From: Aristaeella hokkaidonensis
Lineage (GTDB): Bacteria; Bacillota; Clostridia; Christensenellales; Aristaeellaceae
Assembly (NCBI RefSeq): GCF_018128945.1
Contig: NZ_CP068393.1
Coordinates: 2,294,001 to 2,358,000 of the forward strand
Direction of reading: 5' to 3'
DNA length: 64,000 nt
The number at the start of each line of letters is the position of its first letter. Position 1 is the stretch's first letter. Positions 41,718 to 49,684 of the stretch are shown piece by piece. The notes beneath the pieces were generated by a model. That model had not been told where the DNA came from. It saw nothing but the letters and a program-made list of their open reading frames with translations, and ran no database searches. The translations under genes were made by a program, and so were the position numbers.

Positions 41718-42431
41718 ATGAACAAAGAAACTCTGTACAAAGCTTTTGAAAAGAAATACGAAGAACTGAAAGCAGCTCTGGCCGGGGACGACCTGGAGAA
41801 GATGAAGCAGCTGACGCTGGAAGTGCACGCCATGGTGCACCCGGCGGAAGTCTCCGGCGCGTCCGAAAAGACAGTTGCTGATTATGTGCTTGATTATATG
41901 CTGGCCGGGAACCAGAACAAGCTGGTTCCGCGGCAGATCTGGGATACGGATTTACATTATGCCGGAACGGATTTTGTGCCGCTCTGCTGGCAGTTCTGGC
42001 ACACCTACCGCATTGAGGATCTGGTCAGCAACATCCTGATGGCCAACCAGGACCAGATTTTCAACGACGACTGGCAGAAGAAAATCGGCGCCACGATCAC
42101 CGACACCGGCAACGCCCTGGAGCCGGACGAAGTGAAAGCCTTCGGCGAGAAGATCAACGCGGAAGCCCTGCGGGACTATATGATCACCGTGGGCAAAAAC
42201 ACCCGCACCATCCTGGAAAAGCTGACCCTGGACGAGATCAAATCCATGGTGCCCGAAGAGTGGGTCATGCGGATCCTGGAAGTCGGCGGCGTTACCACGG
42301 ATTTCCGTTCCGTTTGGCTGCTGGTGTTCTGGGGCAGGCTGACCCGCGCCGGCATGATCCTGACTCCCATGACCTATCACCACATGATGCACCTTCCCGC
42401 CTGCATTGATCATCTGTCCATCATCGAGTGA
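41718..42431 (+). CDS. DinB-superfamily protein
   Basis: 237 residues, four-helix-bundle DinB/YfiT-like fold: FVPLCWQFWHTYRIEDLVSNILMANQ carries the first metal-ligand histidine, and the C-terminal YHHMMHLPACIDHL the others. Such proteins bind divalent metals and often act as thiol transferases or detoxification enzymes. Start ATG 41718 after AAAGG. A second DinB gene is at 48434. Confidence 0.85.
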   Translation: MNKETLYKAFEKKYEELKAALAGDDLEKMKQLTLEVHAMVHPAEVSGASEKTVADYVLDYMLAGNQNKLVPRQIWDTDLHYAGTDFVPLCWQFWHTYRIEDLVSNILMANQDQIFNDDWQKKIGATITDTGNALEPDEVKAFGEKINAEALRDYMITVGKNTRTILEKLTLDEIKSMVPEEWVMRILEVGGVTTDFRSVWLLVFWGRLTRAGMILTPMTYHHMMHLPACIDHLSIIE

Positions 42432-42440
42432 TATGAAAAA

Positions 42441-42473
42441 ACAAGCATTTCTTCAGAAGTGCTTGTTTTTTTT
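42441..42473 (+). terminator. Terminator of the DinB gene
   Basis: Stem ACAAGCA / TGCTTGT (extended by TTC/GAA pairs) with eight T residues. Confidence 0.88.
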
Positions 42474-42667
42474 GTTGCGTGGAAACACGAAACAGAAAAC
42501 AATGTGACCGCAACGCAAACGCGTGACCTGGGGGAGCGAGGGAAACGGTAGCCCAGTGGGCTATCCTGCGAAGCAGGAAGTGACCCGAACGAGTCAACCG
42601 AAACAAATAACGGACCGTTGTGAAAACAACGCCCGCTATTTTTTTTGAGGTTGCGGCAAGCCTTCTC

Positions 42668-42740
42668 TTGTACCATTTCATCGTTTTTTTCTCAAAAACC
42701 AAAATAAAAAATGTGACAAGAGAACCGTCCCCTTGTCACG
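42668..42740. repeat. REP-like hairpin with conserved flank, copy 2
   Basis: Almost the same 75 bp as 35008-35082 (TCTTGTACCAT, TTTTTTCTCAAAA, CCAAAATAAAAAAT, then GTGACAAG...CTTGTCAC). The 42474-42667 stretch before it shows short imperfect palindromes (CCCAGTGGGCT, CCTGCGAAGCAGG) but no gene. Confidence 0.7.
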
Positions 42741-42841
42741 CATGTTATTATGATAAAAAACATCTTTCCCCCACTGAACCTTTCCCATTATTCTGCGACT
42801 ATCAGGTGAAGCTTCAAAAAACTCTGTCAGAGGAACCTCAG

Positions 42842-44509
42842 ATGAGAACGGAAGAATTACTGGAACACGCAGATTACCTGCTGGGCGTAGCGGCCGGCAA
42901 GTGCGATTCCTGGGATGACGCCCAGGACCTGGTGCAGGCTGCGCTTCTGGAAGGTCTTCTGGCTATCCGGAAAGGAAAGCAGATCGACAATGCCCGGAAC
43001 TGGCTTGTCACGGTGCTGAACCGGCGCTTTTATGACATGCTGCGCAGTAAATACCGGAAGCCTCTGGTGTTCTGCGGCGTGGACTATGCCCTGGCCCGCG
43101 ATACTGTCGAGGCTCCGGATCTTCCGGAGGCCGGAGACCTGACGGAAGAGGAAAACCTCCGCCGCCTGGTCGCGCGCATGACGAAGCAGTACCGGGAAGT
43201 GCTGACGCGGCATTATTTCCGGGGACAGGGCGTCCGGGAAATCGCGGAAAAGCTTTCCCTCCCGGAAAACACCGTCAAAAGCCGCCTTCGCCTTGGCAGG
43301 GACATACTGAGAAAGGATTTAACCATGGAAAAATATCAAAAGCAAAGCTTTGAGCCGGAGACTCTGTGGATGGCAACCACCGGGATTCCCGGATTAGAAG
43401 ATGAACCGTACACCCTGGTCAAAGACGACAAAATCGCCATGAACCTCCTGATCCTGGCCTATGAAAAGCCGGTCACCCTGCCCGAGCTGGCGGACGCCAT
43501 CGGCATCTCCACAGCCTATGTGGAACCCATTGTGGAGCGGCTGGTGGATGGAGATCTGATGAAGCGGACAGGCGACAAAGTCTTCACGGATTTCGTCATC
43601 TACACGGAGGAGGACCGCCTTTCCAGCCTGGAACTCCAGAAAGCGCTGGCGGCGGAACTCTTCGAAAGCATCTGGCAGCAGGTGGAGGAAGGCCTGAACA
43701 CCCTGCGCGGCACAAAATACTACCAGGAACAGAATGCTTCCGCCCGCCTGAAGCTGGAAGGGTATTTCGCCCTCCGGTCCGTCTACATGTCTGTGCTGAG
43801 GGCGCGGGACAAAGTCGCCGGCCTGCTGTCCATCAAGGAGTATCCGGACCGGAAGAACGGCGGCAAATGGTATGCCATGGGCAACCGGTATCCCGCGGAT
43901 TATGATTATGATCACAGCCCCTATGCCCTGTATAACATCAGCGGCGAAGCGAGCAGAATGATCGAGCATCTCCCGGGAGCCAAGTACGTCGTGCTCTGTG
44001 ATTATGACGTGGACGACGAAATCCTGGGCAAAGCGCACCGGGTCTATCAGGAAGCGGTGGATTCTCCCGAGTCGGCAGAATTTGTGATGAAGCTCCTGTA
44101 TGCCGTCTACCGAGACGATGAAAGCCTGCTTTCCGGCATTCCCGGAAAGATGCTGGAAAACGTGGATATCTTCCTGAACCTGGATTTCCTGGAGCGGTCT
44201 CCCGAAGGAAAACTGAAACTGAAGGTTCCTGTCCTGAATGAAGAGGACCGGAACGCCTTCTTCGGCCTGACGAATGAATACGCGGAGAAGCTGCTGGCTT
44301 CCTTCCGCGGGGACTATAACAGAATGTTCCACAATCCCGTGGAGGTTCCAAAGCACCTCCAAAGCGACGTGCCGGGCTTCCTCCGCTACCTGAACACCTG
44401 CTGCTACTTCCCCACCGCCCTGCTCTATGAAGCCCGGACCCGCGGCCGCTTCCTGAAAGGCTGCACCGGCCCCGTCCCCGCCGTGCTGATGGTCGTCGCA
44501 GAGGAGTAA
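42842..44509 (+). CDS. ECF-type sigma factor fused to a large winged-helix C-terminal domain
   Basis: 555 residues. Residues 5-75 are sigma region 2 (WDDAQDLVQAALLEGLLAIR, NARNWLVTVLNRRFYDMLRSKYR) and 108-160 sigma region 4 (YREVLTRHYFRGQGVREIAEKLSLPENTVKSRLRLGRDIL). The following 390 residues start with a winged-helix segment (MNLLILAYEKPVTLPELADAIGISTAYVEPIVERLVDGDL) and an unknown alpha/beta domain ending in a CCYFPTALLYEARTRG stretch. Typical ECF sigmas are about 180 residues, so the extension presumably senses a signal in place of an anti-sigma factor. ATG at 42842 with AGAGG; the open frame upstream has no start signals. Confidence 0.85.
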   Translation: MRTEELLEHADYLLGVAAGKCDSWDDAQDLVQAALLEGLLAIRKGKQIDNARNWLVTVLNRRFYDMLRSKYRKPLVFCGVDYALARDTVEAPDLPEAGDLTEEENLRRLVARMTKQYREVLTRHYFRGQGVREIAEKLSLPENTVKSRLRLGRDILRKDLTMEKYQKQSFEPETLWMATTGIPGLEDEPYTLVKDDKIAMNLLILAYEKPVTLPELADAIGISTAYVEPIVERLVDGDLMKRTGDKVFTDFVIYTEEDRLSSLELQKALAAELFESIWQQVEEGLNTLRGTKYYQEQNASARLKLEGYFALRSVYMSVLRARDKVAGLLSIKEYPDRKNGGKWYAMGNRYPADYDYDHSPYALYNISGEASRMIEHLPGAKYVVLCDYDVDDEILGKAHRVYQEAVDSPESAEFVMKLLYAVYRDDESLLSGIPGKMLENVDIFLNLDFLERSPEGKLKLKVPVLNEEDRNAFFGLTNEYAEKLLASFRGDYNRMFHNPVEVPKHLQSDVPGFLRYLNTCCYFPTALLYEARTRGRFLKGCTGPVPAVLMVVAEE

Positions 44510-44523
44510 GCCGTTTTCCTCAT

Positions 44524-44552
44524 TTGTCTTTTCCCGGATGGGATGATATAAT
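44524..44552 (+). promoter_or_regulatory. Promoter of the structured leader
   Basis: TTGTCT (44524-44529), 17-bp spacer, perfect TATAAT (44547-44552). Confidence 0.75.
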
Positions 44553-44555
44553 CAT

Positions 44556-44751
44556 GCTGCCGGCAGTTATGCCGTTTCAGAACAGGCAGTCCCGCCGGCA
44601 GCACGAATTGAATAAAGGTCACCGGAGGGCAGTGTGCCGTAGCACAGGGGATCGTTGGCTGACGCCAGCAGGCCGCCTGCCGGATAAGGTGTCGAGTGCG
44701 CTCGGTTATTGATGCAACGTTCGTTGCGTTTTTAACCGAGCGTTTATTTTT
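44556..44751 (+). promoter_or_regulatory. Candidate riboswitch or attenuator leader upstream of a GNAT gene
   Basis: Elements in order: stem GCTGCCGGC/GCCGGCAGC (44556-44602); a branched domain closed by GGCAG/CTGCC with arms TGTGC-CGTA-GCACA (44633-44646) and GTTGGC-TGAC-GCCAGC (44654-44669); then CGAG-TGCG-CTCG (44693-44704), which would use the 5' arm of the following terminator CGCTCGGTTA/TAACCGAGCG (44699-44742) ending in TTTATTTTT. The ribosome binding site AGGAGG follows at once. The exclusive pairings are the hallmark of transcription attenuation. I could not match the aptamer part to any class I know. Confidence 0.6.
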
Positions 44752-44767
44752 CAGGAGGTGTTATAAT

Positions 44768-45325
44768 ATGCAAAAGAAACAGAATGTAAAAATCACCCTG
44801 GCGCCGCTTACCGGCGAAGACCGGGAGCAGTTCATCCTGGACAACCAGCGGGCCTTCAAATACGGAGCCATGGAAGAATTCGGACTCCGTGACGATCACT
44901 ATGAAGAAGACGGCGAAATCATTTCCCGCCAGACCATTGAGAACTGCATTGACAACGGCACTGCCTACCGCATCCGGGAGAACGGGCGGAACATCGGCGG
45001 GGTTGTGCTGAAGATTGACGAAAAGACCCGGCATAACCACCTGGACCTGCTGTTTGTCTCCCCGGACGCCCACAGCAAGGGCGTAGGATACGCCGCCTGG
45101 CAGGAAGTGGAACGCCTTTATCCGGAAACCCGGGTCTGGGAAACCTGCACGCCGTATTTTGAAACGCGGAACATCCATTTCTATGTCAACAAATGCGGAT
45201 TCCATATCGTTGAGTTTTTCAACTGCAGACACCCTGATCCGCATGACCCGGAAACCGGTGAGGAAGAAACCTATGAAGAGGGCGGCGGCATGTTCCGGTT
45301 TGAAAAACAAATGCCCGGCCGGTGA
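44768..45325 (+). CDS. GNAT family N-acetyltransferase
   Basis: 185 residues: LDLLFVSPDAHSKGVGYAAWQEVERLYPETRVWETCTPYFETRNIHFYVNKCGFHIVEFFN holds motifs A and B. The N-terminal half (REQFILDNQRAFKYGAMEEFG) and C-terminal acidic GEEETYEEGGGMF are typical of a clostridial subgroup with unknown acceptor. Start ATG at 44768, preceded by AGGAGG and by the attenuator-like leader, so its expression probably responds to a small molecule or to translation of something in that leader. Confidence 0.9.
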   Translation: MQKKQNVKITLAPLTGEDREQFILDNQRAFKYGAMEEFGLRDDHYEEDGEIISRQTIENCIDNGTAYRIRENGRNIGGVVLKIDEKTRHNHLDLLFVSPDAHSKGVGYAAWQEVERLYPETRVWETCTPYFETRNIHFYVNKCGFHIVEFFNCRHPDPHDPETGEEETYEEGGGMFRFEKQMPGR

Positions 45326-45390
45326 GCCCTCCGCCGGCCGGAAACCCTGTATTGCCTGTGCGCACAGAGCCCGCACATTGCAATAATTCC

Positions 45391-45448
45391 CCGGAAGGCT
45401 TCAGCAGAGTTTTATCACCTCTCTTTCTCTGCTGAAGCCCGTTTCCGG
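45391..45448. terminator. Long stem-loop, probable terminator
   Basis: CCGGAA, GGCTTCAGCAGAG / CTCTGCTGAAGCC, TTTCCGG: about 19 paired bases around a 17-nt loop, but with no clear T-run after it. Confidence 0.5.
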
Positions 45449-45554
45449 GCACAAAGTTTACCCGCAAAAATGCCGGAAGCCTGTATTGCATCGTATAATC
45501 TTCAGGGATCACAAAACAGACCCCGTCAGGATCAATCCGAAGGAGGAAATCATT

Positions 45555-46175
45555 ATGAAAAAAACACTGTCCCTGATTCTGGCTGCTGTGATGATGTTCA
45601 CAGTATCCCTGGCCATGGCGAAGACCGTGGAACCTGAAAGCACGGAAACCGACGGTCTGGCAGGCACAACCGTTCACGCCACTGTCGGTGAATATAACGC
45701 GCAGGAGAATACCTTCACCGTTATCCTCTACGATGACGATCGTTTTGATATCGATAAGATTGAAAAGCTGGAAACCGGGGATACGCTGCTGGCCGGCGGC
45801 TCCCTGTATAAAGTAAAAGAAAAGACAGAAGAGGAAAACGGCGATATTCTGGTCGTTACGGAGGACGGGTATGAAATCGTCTTTTACCAGGTCGGCGACG
45901 AAGATATGATTGCCCAGAGCACGGACGACGACAGGCGGTATATGCACGCGTTCAGCATTCTGCATCTCCCGGCAGCTGCCAATATCCGGTATGAAGACAA
46001 CTCCGACCCGGACCTGGAAGAGGCTGTTGTCACCGAAGGGCTCGAAAACATCCTGAAAATCAAGGCTGAAAAGGAAGAAACCAGTATCGGGTTTGACTTC
46101 TATGCCACCATCATCACCTTGAATGACGATATGGAAATTGAAGTGATCCACCAGGATTATGACGTGGCCCAGTAA
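45555..46175 (+). CDS. Exported protein of unknown function
   Basis: 206 residues; signal peptide LSLILAAVMMFTVSLAMA. Very acidic mature protein (VEPESTETDGLAG, YDDDRFDIDKIEKLETGDTLL, STDDDRRY). The opening HATVGEYNAQENTFTVILYDDDRFD and GDTLLAGGSLYKVKEK resemble small beta-barrel domains. AAGGAGG before the ATG. Own terminator. No family recognised. Confidence 0.8.
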   Translation: MKKTLSLILAAVMMFTVSLAMAKTVEPESTETDGLAGTTVHATVGEYNAQENTFTVILYDDDRFDIDKIEKLETGDTLLAGGSLYKVKEKTEEENGDILVVTEDGYEIVFYQVGDEDMIAQSTDDDRRYMHAFSILHLPAAANIRYEDNSDPDLEEAVVTEGLENILKIKAEKEETSIGFDFYATIITLNDDMEIEVIHQDYDVAQ

Positions 46176-46202
46176 AGAATAAGCCGGTTCCCTGCTCACA
46201 CG

Positions 46203-46231
46203 GCGCACCCTGTCATCCGGGGTGCGCTTTT
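46203..46231 (+). terminator. Terminator of the exported-protein gene
   Basis: Stem GCGCACCC / GGGTGCGC followed by TTTTC. Confidence 0.8.
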
Positions 46232-46283
46232 CATCTTGAATTCACCTCTCATTTGTGATAGGATAACGCAACTTAAGGAGGCG

Positions 46284-46429
46284 CTGATTAAATGAGTCCG
46301 TCAGATGCCAGATGAATTTTTTGCCGGGATCCAGTGCAGATTTCGAAGGTTTAGTGGCGCTAAATCGAGAAATCTGTACGAAGATAACGACAAAAAAGGC
46401 GCTGGCAGATGGGCGGGGGAATTAATCAG
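46284..46429. repeat. 146-bp nested palindromic element
   Basis: Outer arms CTGATTAA / TTAATCAG, middle arms CAGATGCCAG / CTGGCAGATG and TTTTTTGCC / GGCnnnAAAAAA-like, and a central stem CAGATTTC-TTTAG-TGGCG-CTAAA-GAAATCTG (46337-46376). It looks like a MITE or structured RNA; no ORF. It lies between two unrelated genes. Confidence 0.65.
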
Positions 46430-46471
46430 AGATTCCGTATTTCGATGTTCCTGAAGGGAGGTCCGGTAACC

Positions 46472-46591
46472 ATGGCAGAATACAAAACCACATCTCTCTA
46501 TATCGAACGTCTGGATGATCTGTGTTGTCACAAGGCATGGAAAGCCGGATCATGTTCAGATTACAGGAACTGCTGTTGTTGTCGCCTTTAA
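46472..46591 (+). CDS. Small cysteine-rich ORF
   Basis: 39 residues, MAEYKTTSLYIERLDDL followed by CCHKAWKAG and ending NCCCCRL. It has a strong GGGAGG box 10 nt before the ATG. Seven cysteines in 39 residues are unusual, but the ORF is short and could be chance or the remains of a gene. No promoter is evident. Confidence 0.3.
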   Translation: MAEYKTTSLYIERLDDLCCHKAWKAGSCSDYRNCCCCRL

Positions 46592-46677
46592 TTTACGGTG
46601 ATAATCGGCAAATCGGAATATAACTGGTCTTTCTGACTGATCATATATCTATAATTACATAATGAGGTGAATGCAGA

Positions 46678-47175
46678 ATGATTCGTGAGGCCACCATTCA
46701 TGATGCTGCCCGGACTGCTGAGATTGACGTCATCAGCAGCCGGTATGCTTATCAGAATATTCTTTCGGAAGAACTCTTAAAAGACTTAACCGTGGAGAGC
46801 CGCGTCCCGGTCCACACCCGCTGGATTGCTGAAAAGCGGTTTGATATGTACGTGTACGAAGACCCTGATACCGGGATCGTCAAGGCCATGATGGGCATCG
46901 GCATGAATGAGGATGAGGATAAGGAAAACGCCTTTGAACTCCATTTCATTTATGTCGATCCCGCCTATGTAAGACAGGGCATCGGTTCCGAGATGATCCG
47001 CTTCTTTGAGGAAAAAGGCAAGGAAAAAGGCTGCAGGGAGTTTGTGATCTGGGTCCTGGAAGAAAACGAAATGGGCCGGAACTGCTATGAAAAGAACCAC
47101 TACCATTTCGACGGCAGGGACAAGATCTTCAAGCGCTGGGGCAAGCGTGAAATCAGATACGTAAAAACCATCTGA
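46678..47175 (+). CDS. GNAT family N-acetyltransferase
   Basis: 165 residues. HFIYVDPAYVRQGIGSEMIRFFEEKGKEKGCREFVIWVLEENEMGRNCYEKNHY spans motif A and the C-terminal beta strands. Preceded by GAGGTG. Closed by its own terminator. Acceptor unknown. Confidence 0.92.
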   Translation: MIREATIHDAARTAEIDVISSRYAYQNILSEELLKDLTVESRVPVHTRWIAEKRFDMYVYEDPDTGIVKAMMGIGMNEDEDKENAFELHFIYVDPAYVRQGIGSEMIRFFEEKGKEKGCREFVIWVLEENEMGRNCYEKNHYHFDGRDKIFKRWGKREIRYVKTI

Positions 47176-47213
47176 TACCCCTAATACAGCTGTATCCCGA
47201 TTTGCCATTCACA

Positions 47214-47246
47214 GCCGCGCGCCAGGAAACGGTGCGCGGCTTTTTT
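47214..47246 (+). terminator. Terminator of the GNAT gene
   Basis: GCCGCGC / GCGCGGC stem with six T residues. Confidence 0.85.
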
Positions 47247-47347
47247 ACATCCCGTTTTGACAGATTTTAAGATTTTTCTTGAAAACAATTTTTAATTCAT
47301 TTAGCATCTTATCAGGACGTCCGGAAACATCATCAATGGAGGCTGAA

Positions 47348-48337
47348 ATGAACAAGGAAGAGTTTTTCAGGTTCGTTGCCGAAAGCACGGGAAACGAAAG
47401 CAACATCTGCCAGATTTATGCGATCAAAGACGGCCGGACTGCCTATGAAGCCAGCTGGCGCGGCTTTACGACAGAGGATCCCGTCAACGTCAATTCCGTG
47501 ACCAAGGGCGTCATGGCTTTACTGGCCGGAATCGCGGTTGACAAGGGCTTTATCAAAAGCCTTGATGAGAAGATCATCGGTTTCTTTCCGGATTACCAGG
47601 TGAAAAAGGGCGAGAAAACCATCTACGACGTTACGCTGAAGCACCTGCTCACCATGACGGCGCCATATAAGGGAAAATCCGAGCCCTGGAAAAAAGTATG
47701 CACCTCGGATGACTGGACAAAAGCGGCGCTGGATTTCCTGGGCGGCCGCAAAGGCATCACCGGGGAATTCAGGTATGCCACTCTCGGCATCCAGATCCTG
47801 GCCGGGATCATTGAACGCGCCACAGGAGAAAAGTGTATCAATTTTGCCAACAGGAACCTGTTCCTTCCCCTGGGGATTCCCGAACACACGCTCCATGGGG
47901 ACAGCAGCAAGGAAGACCAGTTCGACTTTTTCATGAACAAGGGTCCCCGGAAAAACGAGTGGTATTCGGACCCGCAGGATACGGTGACCGCCGGCTGGGG
48001 GCTTTGCCTGACCGGAAGGGATCTGGCAAAGCTCGGCGACCTGGTTCTGCACGAAGGACAATATGGCGGAAAACAGATTGTCTCAGATACCTGGATCCGG
48101 CAGATGACCACGCCGTATCTCAAGCTCGGACAGATGTTCGGCAACATGGAATACGGATATTTATGGTATAAGCCTTATGAGAACAGATCCGTATATGCCG
48201 CCATCGGCGACTGCGGAAACATTATCTATGTAAACAAAGAGTGCAATACCGCCGTAGGCATAACCGGCACATTCAAGCCCCGGATATTCGACAGGGTAGA
48301 GTTCATCGAGAAGCAGGTGCTTCCGCTGATTGTATAA
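47348..48337 (+). CDS. Beta-lactamase-related serine hydrolase (class C/esterase type)
   Basis: 329 residues, no signal peptide. SVTKGVMALLAGIA gives the S-x-x-K pair near residue 50; the Y-x-N motif appears as FRYATLGIQ, with Thr where Asn is expected. C-terminal GYLWYKPYENRSVYAAIGDCGNIIYV matches the last strand. Cytoplasmic location and the YxT change argue for an esterase or peptidase rather than antibiotic resistance. ATG at 47348 with TGGAGG. Confidence 0.85.
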   Translation: MNKEEFFRFVAESTGNESNICQIYAIKDGRTAYEASWRGFTTEDPVNVNSVTKGVMALLAGIAVDKGFIKSLDEKIIGFFPDYQVKKGEKTIYDVTLKHLLTMTAPYKGKSEPWKKVCTSDDWTKAALDFLGGRKGITGEFRYATLGIQILAGIIERATGEKCINFANRNLFLPLGIPEHTLHGDSSKEDQFDFFMNKGPRKNEWYSDPQDTVTAGWGLCLTGRDLAKLGDLVLHEGQYGGKQIVSDTWIRQMTTPYLKLGQMFGNMEYGYLWYKPYENRSVYAAIGDCGNIIYVNKECNTAVGITGTFKPRIFDRVEFIEKQVLPLIV

Positions 48338-48433
48338 CCCGTTTGACTGACAGCCCGCGCTTTGGTATGATCGTTCTAAACACAGGATTGCCGCGTTCAC
48401 TTTTTCATCCCTTTCCCGACTGATGGAGGAAAC

Positions 48434-49093
48434 ATGAATAAACAGTGGTCTGACCTGAACAAGGAAATGCAGGCACAAATCAAAAAAGAAGCCACCTGGC
48501 CGGAGGGGCTCCGGACGCTTGCCGGCCTGCGCGATCAGCTCATGGATACTCTTTATACGCTGAAAGAAGAGCTGACCCGGGAGGATTTCAACGCCATTCC
48601 CTTTATCAATTCTGACGGGTACCACAGCAAAACCATCGCCTACTCCATCTGGCATATTTTCCGGATTGAGGACATTGTGGCCCATACCCTGATCGCCGGG
48701 GATGACCAGGTTTTCTTCTCCGGAAACTACCAGCAGCGAATCCACTCCCCCATCATTACCACCGGCAATGAGCTTGTGAAAGAGCAGATCGCCGATTTTT
48801 CAAAACAGCTGGACCTGGATGAACTGTACGCCTATATCGCGGAAGTGAAAGCCGGTACAGAGAAGATCCTTGAGGATCTGCCGTACAGTATACTGAAACA
48901 GAAGCCTTCGGAAGAAAGGAAAGAAATCCTGAAATCATTGAAAACCGTCAGCACGGATGAAGCGGCATACTGGCTGATTGACTACTGGTGCGGGAAGGAT
49001 ATCCGGGGGCTGATCCAGATGCCTTTTTCCCGGCACTGGATCATGCATATCGAGGCCGCCCTGCGGATCAGGGACAAAATACGGAGGGAGTAA
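48434..49093 (+). CDS. DinB-superfamily protein
   Basis: 219 residues. SKTIAYSIWHIFRIEDIVAHTLIAGD and RHWIMHIEAALRIRDKI carry the two histidine clusters of a DinB-like four-helix bundle. Preceded by TGGAGG. Four bases separate it from the GNAT gene downstream, so the two form an operon. The DinB paralog at 41718 shares the FWHTYRIEDLV element. Confidence 0.85.
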   Translation: MNKQWSDLNKEMQAQIKKEATWPEGLRTLAGLRDQLMDTLYTLKEELTREDFNAIPFINSDGYHSKTIAYSIWHIFRIEDIVAHTLIAGDDQVFFSGNYQQRIHSPIITTGNELVKEQIADFSKQLDLDELYAYIAEVKAGTEKILEDLPYSILKQKPSEERKEILKSLKTVSTDEAAYWLIDYWCGKDIRGLIQMPFSRHWIMHIEAALRIRDKIRRE

Positions 49094-49097
49094 ACAC

Positions 49098-49652
49098 ATG
49101 GCTGACAAGAAGGATTATGAAGCTTTATTCATGGAAATGCATCCTGGATTTTTTGAAAGGGAATACATCCGTTCCATAAACGAAGAGTGGAGCTATGAGG
49201 AGATGATCCTCCGGCTGGATGAATTTGATCCAGACGCGTATCAGAAAACATTTGACAGCGATATTTCATTCGGCCTTTTCCGGGGCAGTCCGGATGAACT
49301 GCACGCGGCTGTGGAACAGGTGATCCCGGACTGGGTGAAACTGTATGACGGAAAAAGCAGGGTATACTGCGGGTTTGTCAATGGAAAGATCGCCAGCTTC
49401 TGTATGATTGAGGACATGGGCGAACACCTGCTGGAGGGACAGAAGATAAAGATCGGCGGTCCCGGATGTGTGGGAACCGTGCCTGAATACCGGAACAGGG
49501 GCCTCGGCCTGGTGATGGTCAGGGACGTAACCAGGATCCTGAAAGAAGAAGGATACGATCTCAGCTATATTCATTACACGGGAGTCGCCCCCTGGTATGC
49601 CAAGCTCGGCTACAAAACCATCCTGAAATGGAATAAACACGGGATCCTGTAA
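49098..49652 (+). CDS. GNAT family N-acetyltransferase
   Basis: 184 residues. KIGGPGCVGTVPEYRNRGLGLVMVRDVTRILKEEGYDLSYIHYTGVAPWYAKLGYK contains motif A and the terminal W-Y-x-K-L-G-Y part. The N-terminal two helices (FMEMHPGFFEREYIRSI) are shared with a clostridial subgroup. Second gene of the DinB operon and 32 bp before the methyltransferase. Confidence 0.9.
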   Translation: MADKKDYEALFMEMHPGFFEREYIRSINEEWSYEEMILRLDEFDPDAYQKTFDSDISFGLFRGSPDELHAAVEQVIPDWVKLYDGKSRVYCGFVNGKIASFCMIEDMGEHLLEGQKIKIGGPGCVGTVPEYRNRGLGLVMVRDVTRILKEEGYDLSYIHYTGVAPWYAKLGYKTILKWNKHGIL

Positions 49653-49684
49653 AGCCGGTCGGGGGCAGGAGGAGAATCCAAAGA

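Noticed and set aside
41612..41833. 73-codon minus-strand ORF
   Set aside because: Most of it is antisense to the DinB gene and its promoter; only the last 25 codons are considered as a possible vestige.
42421..42702. 93-codon minus-strand ORF over the repeats
   Set aside because: Built from the REP flank and palindromes with no conserved features.
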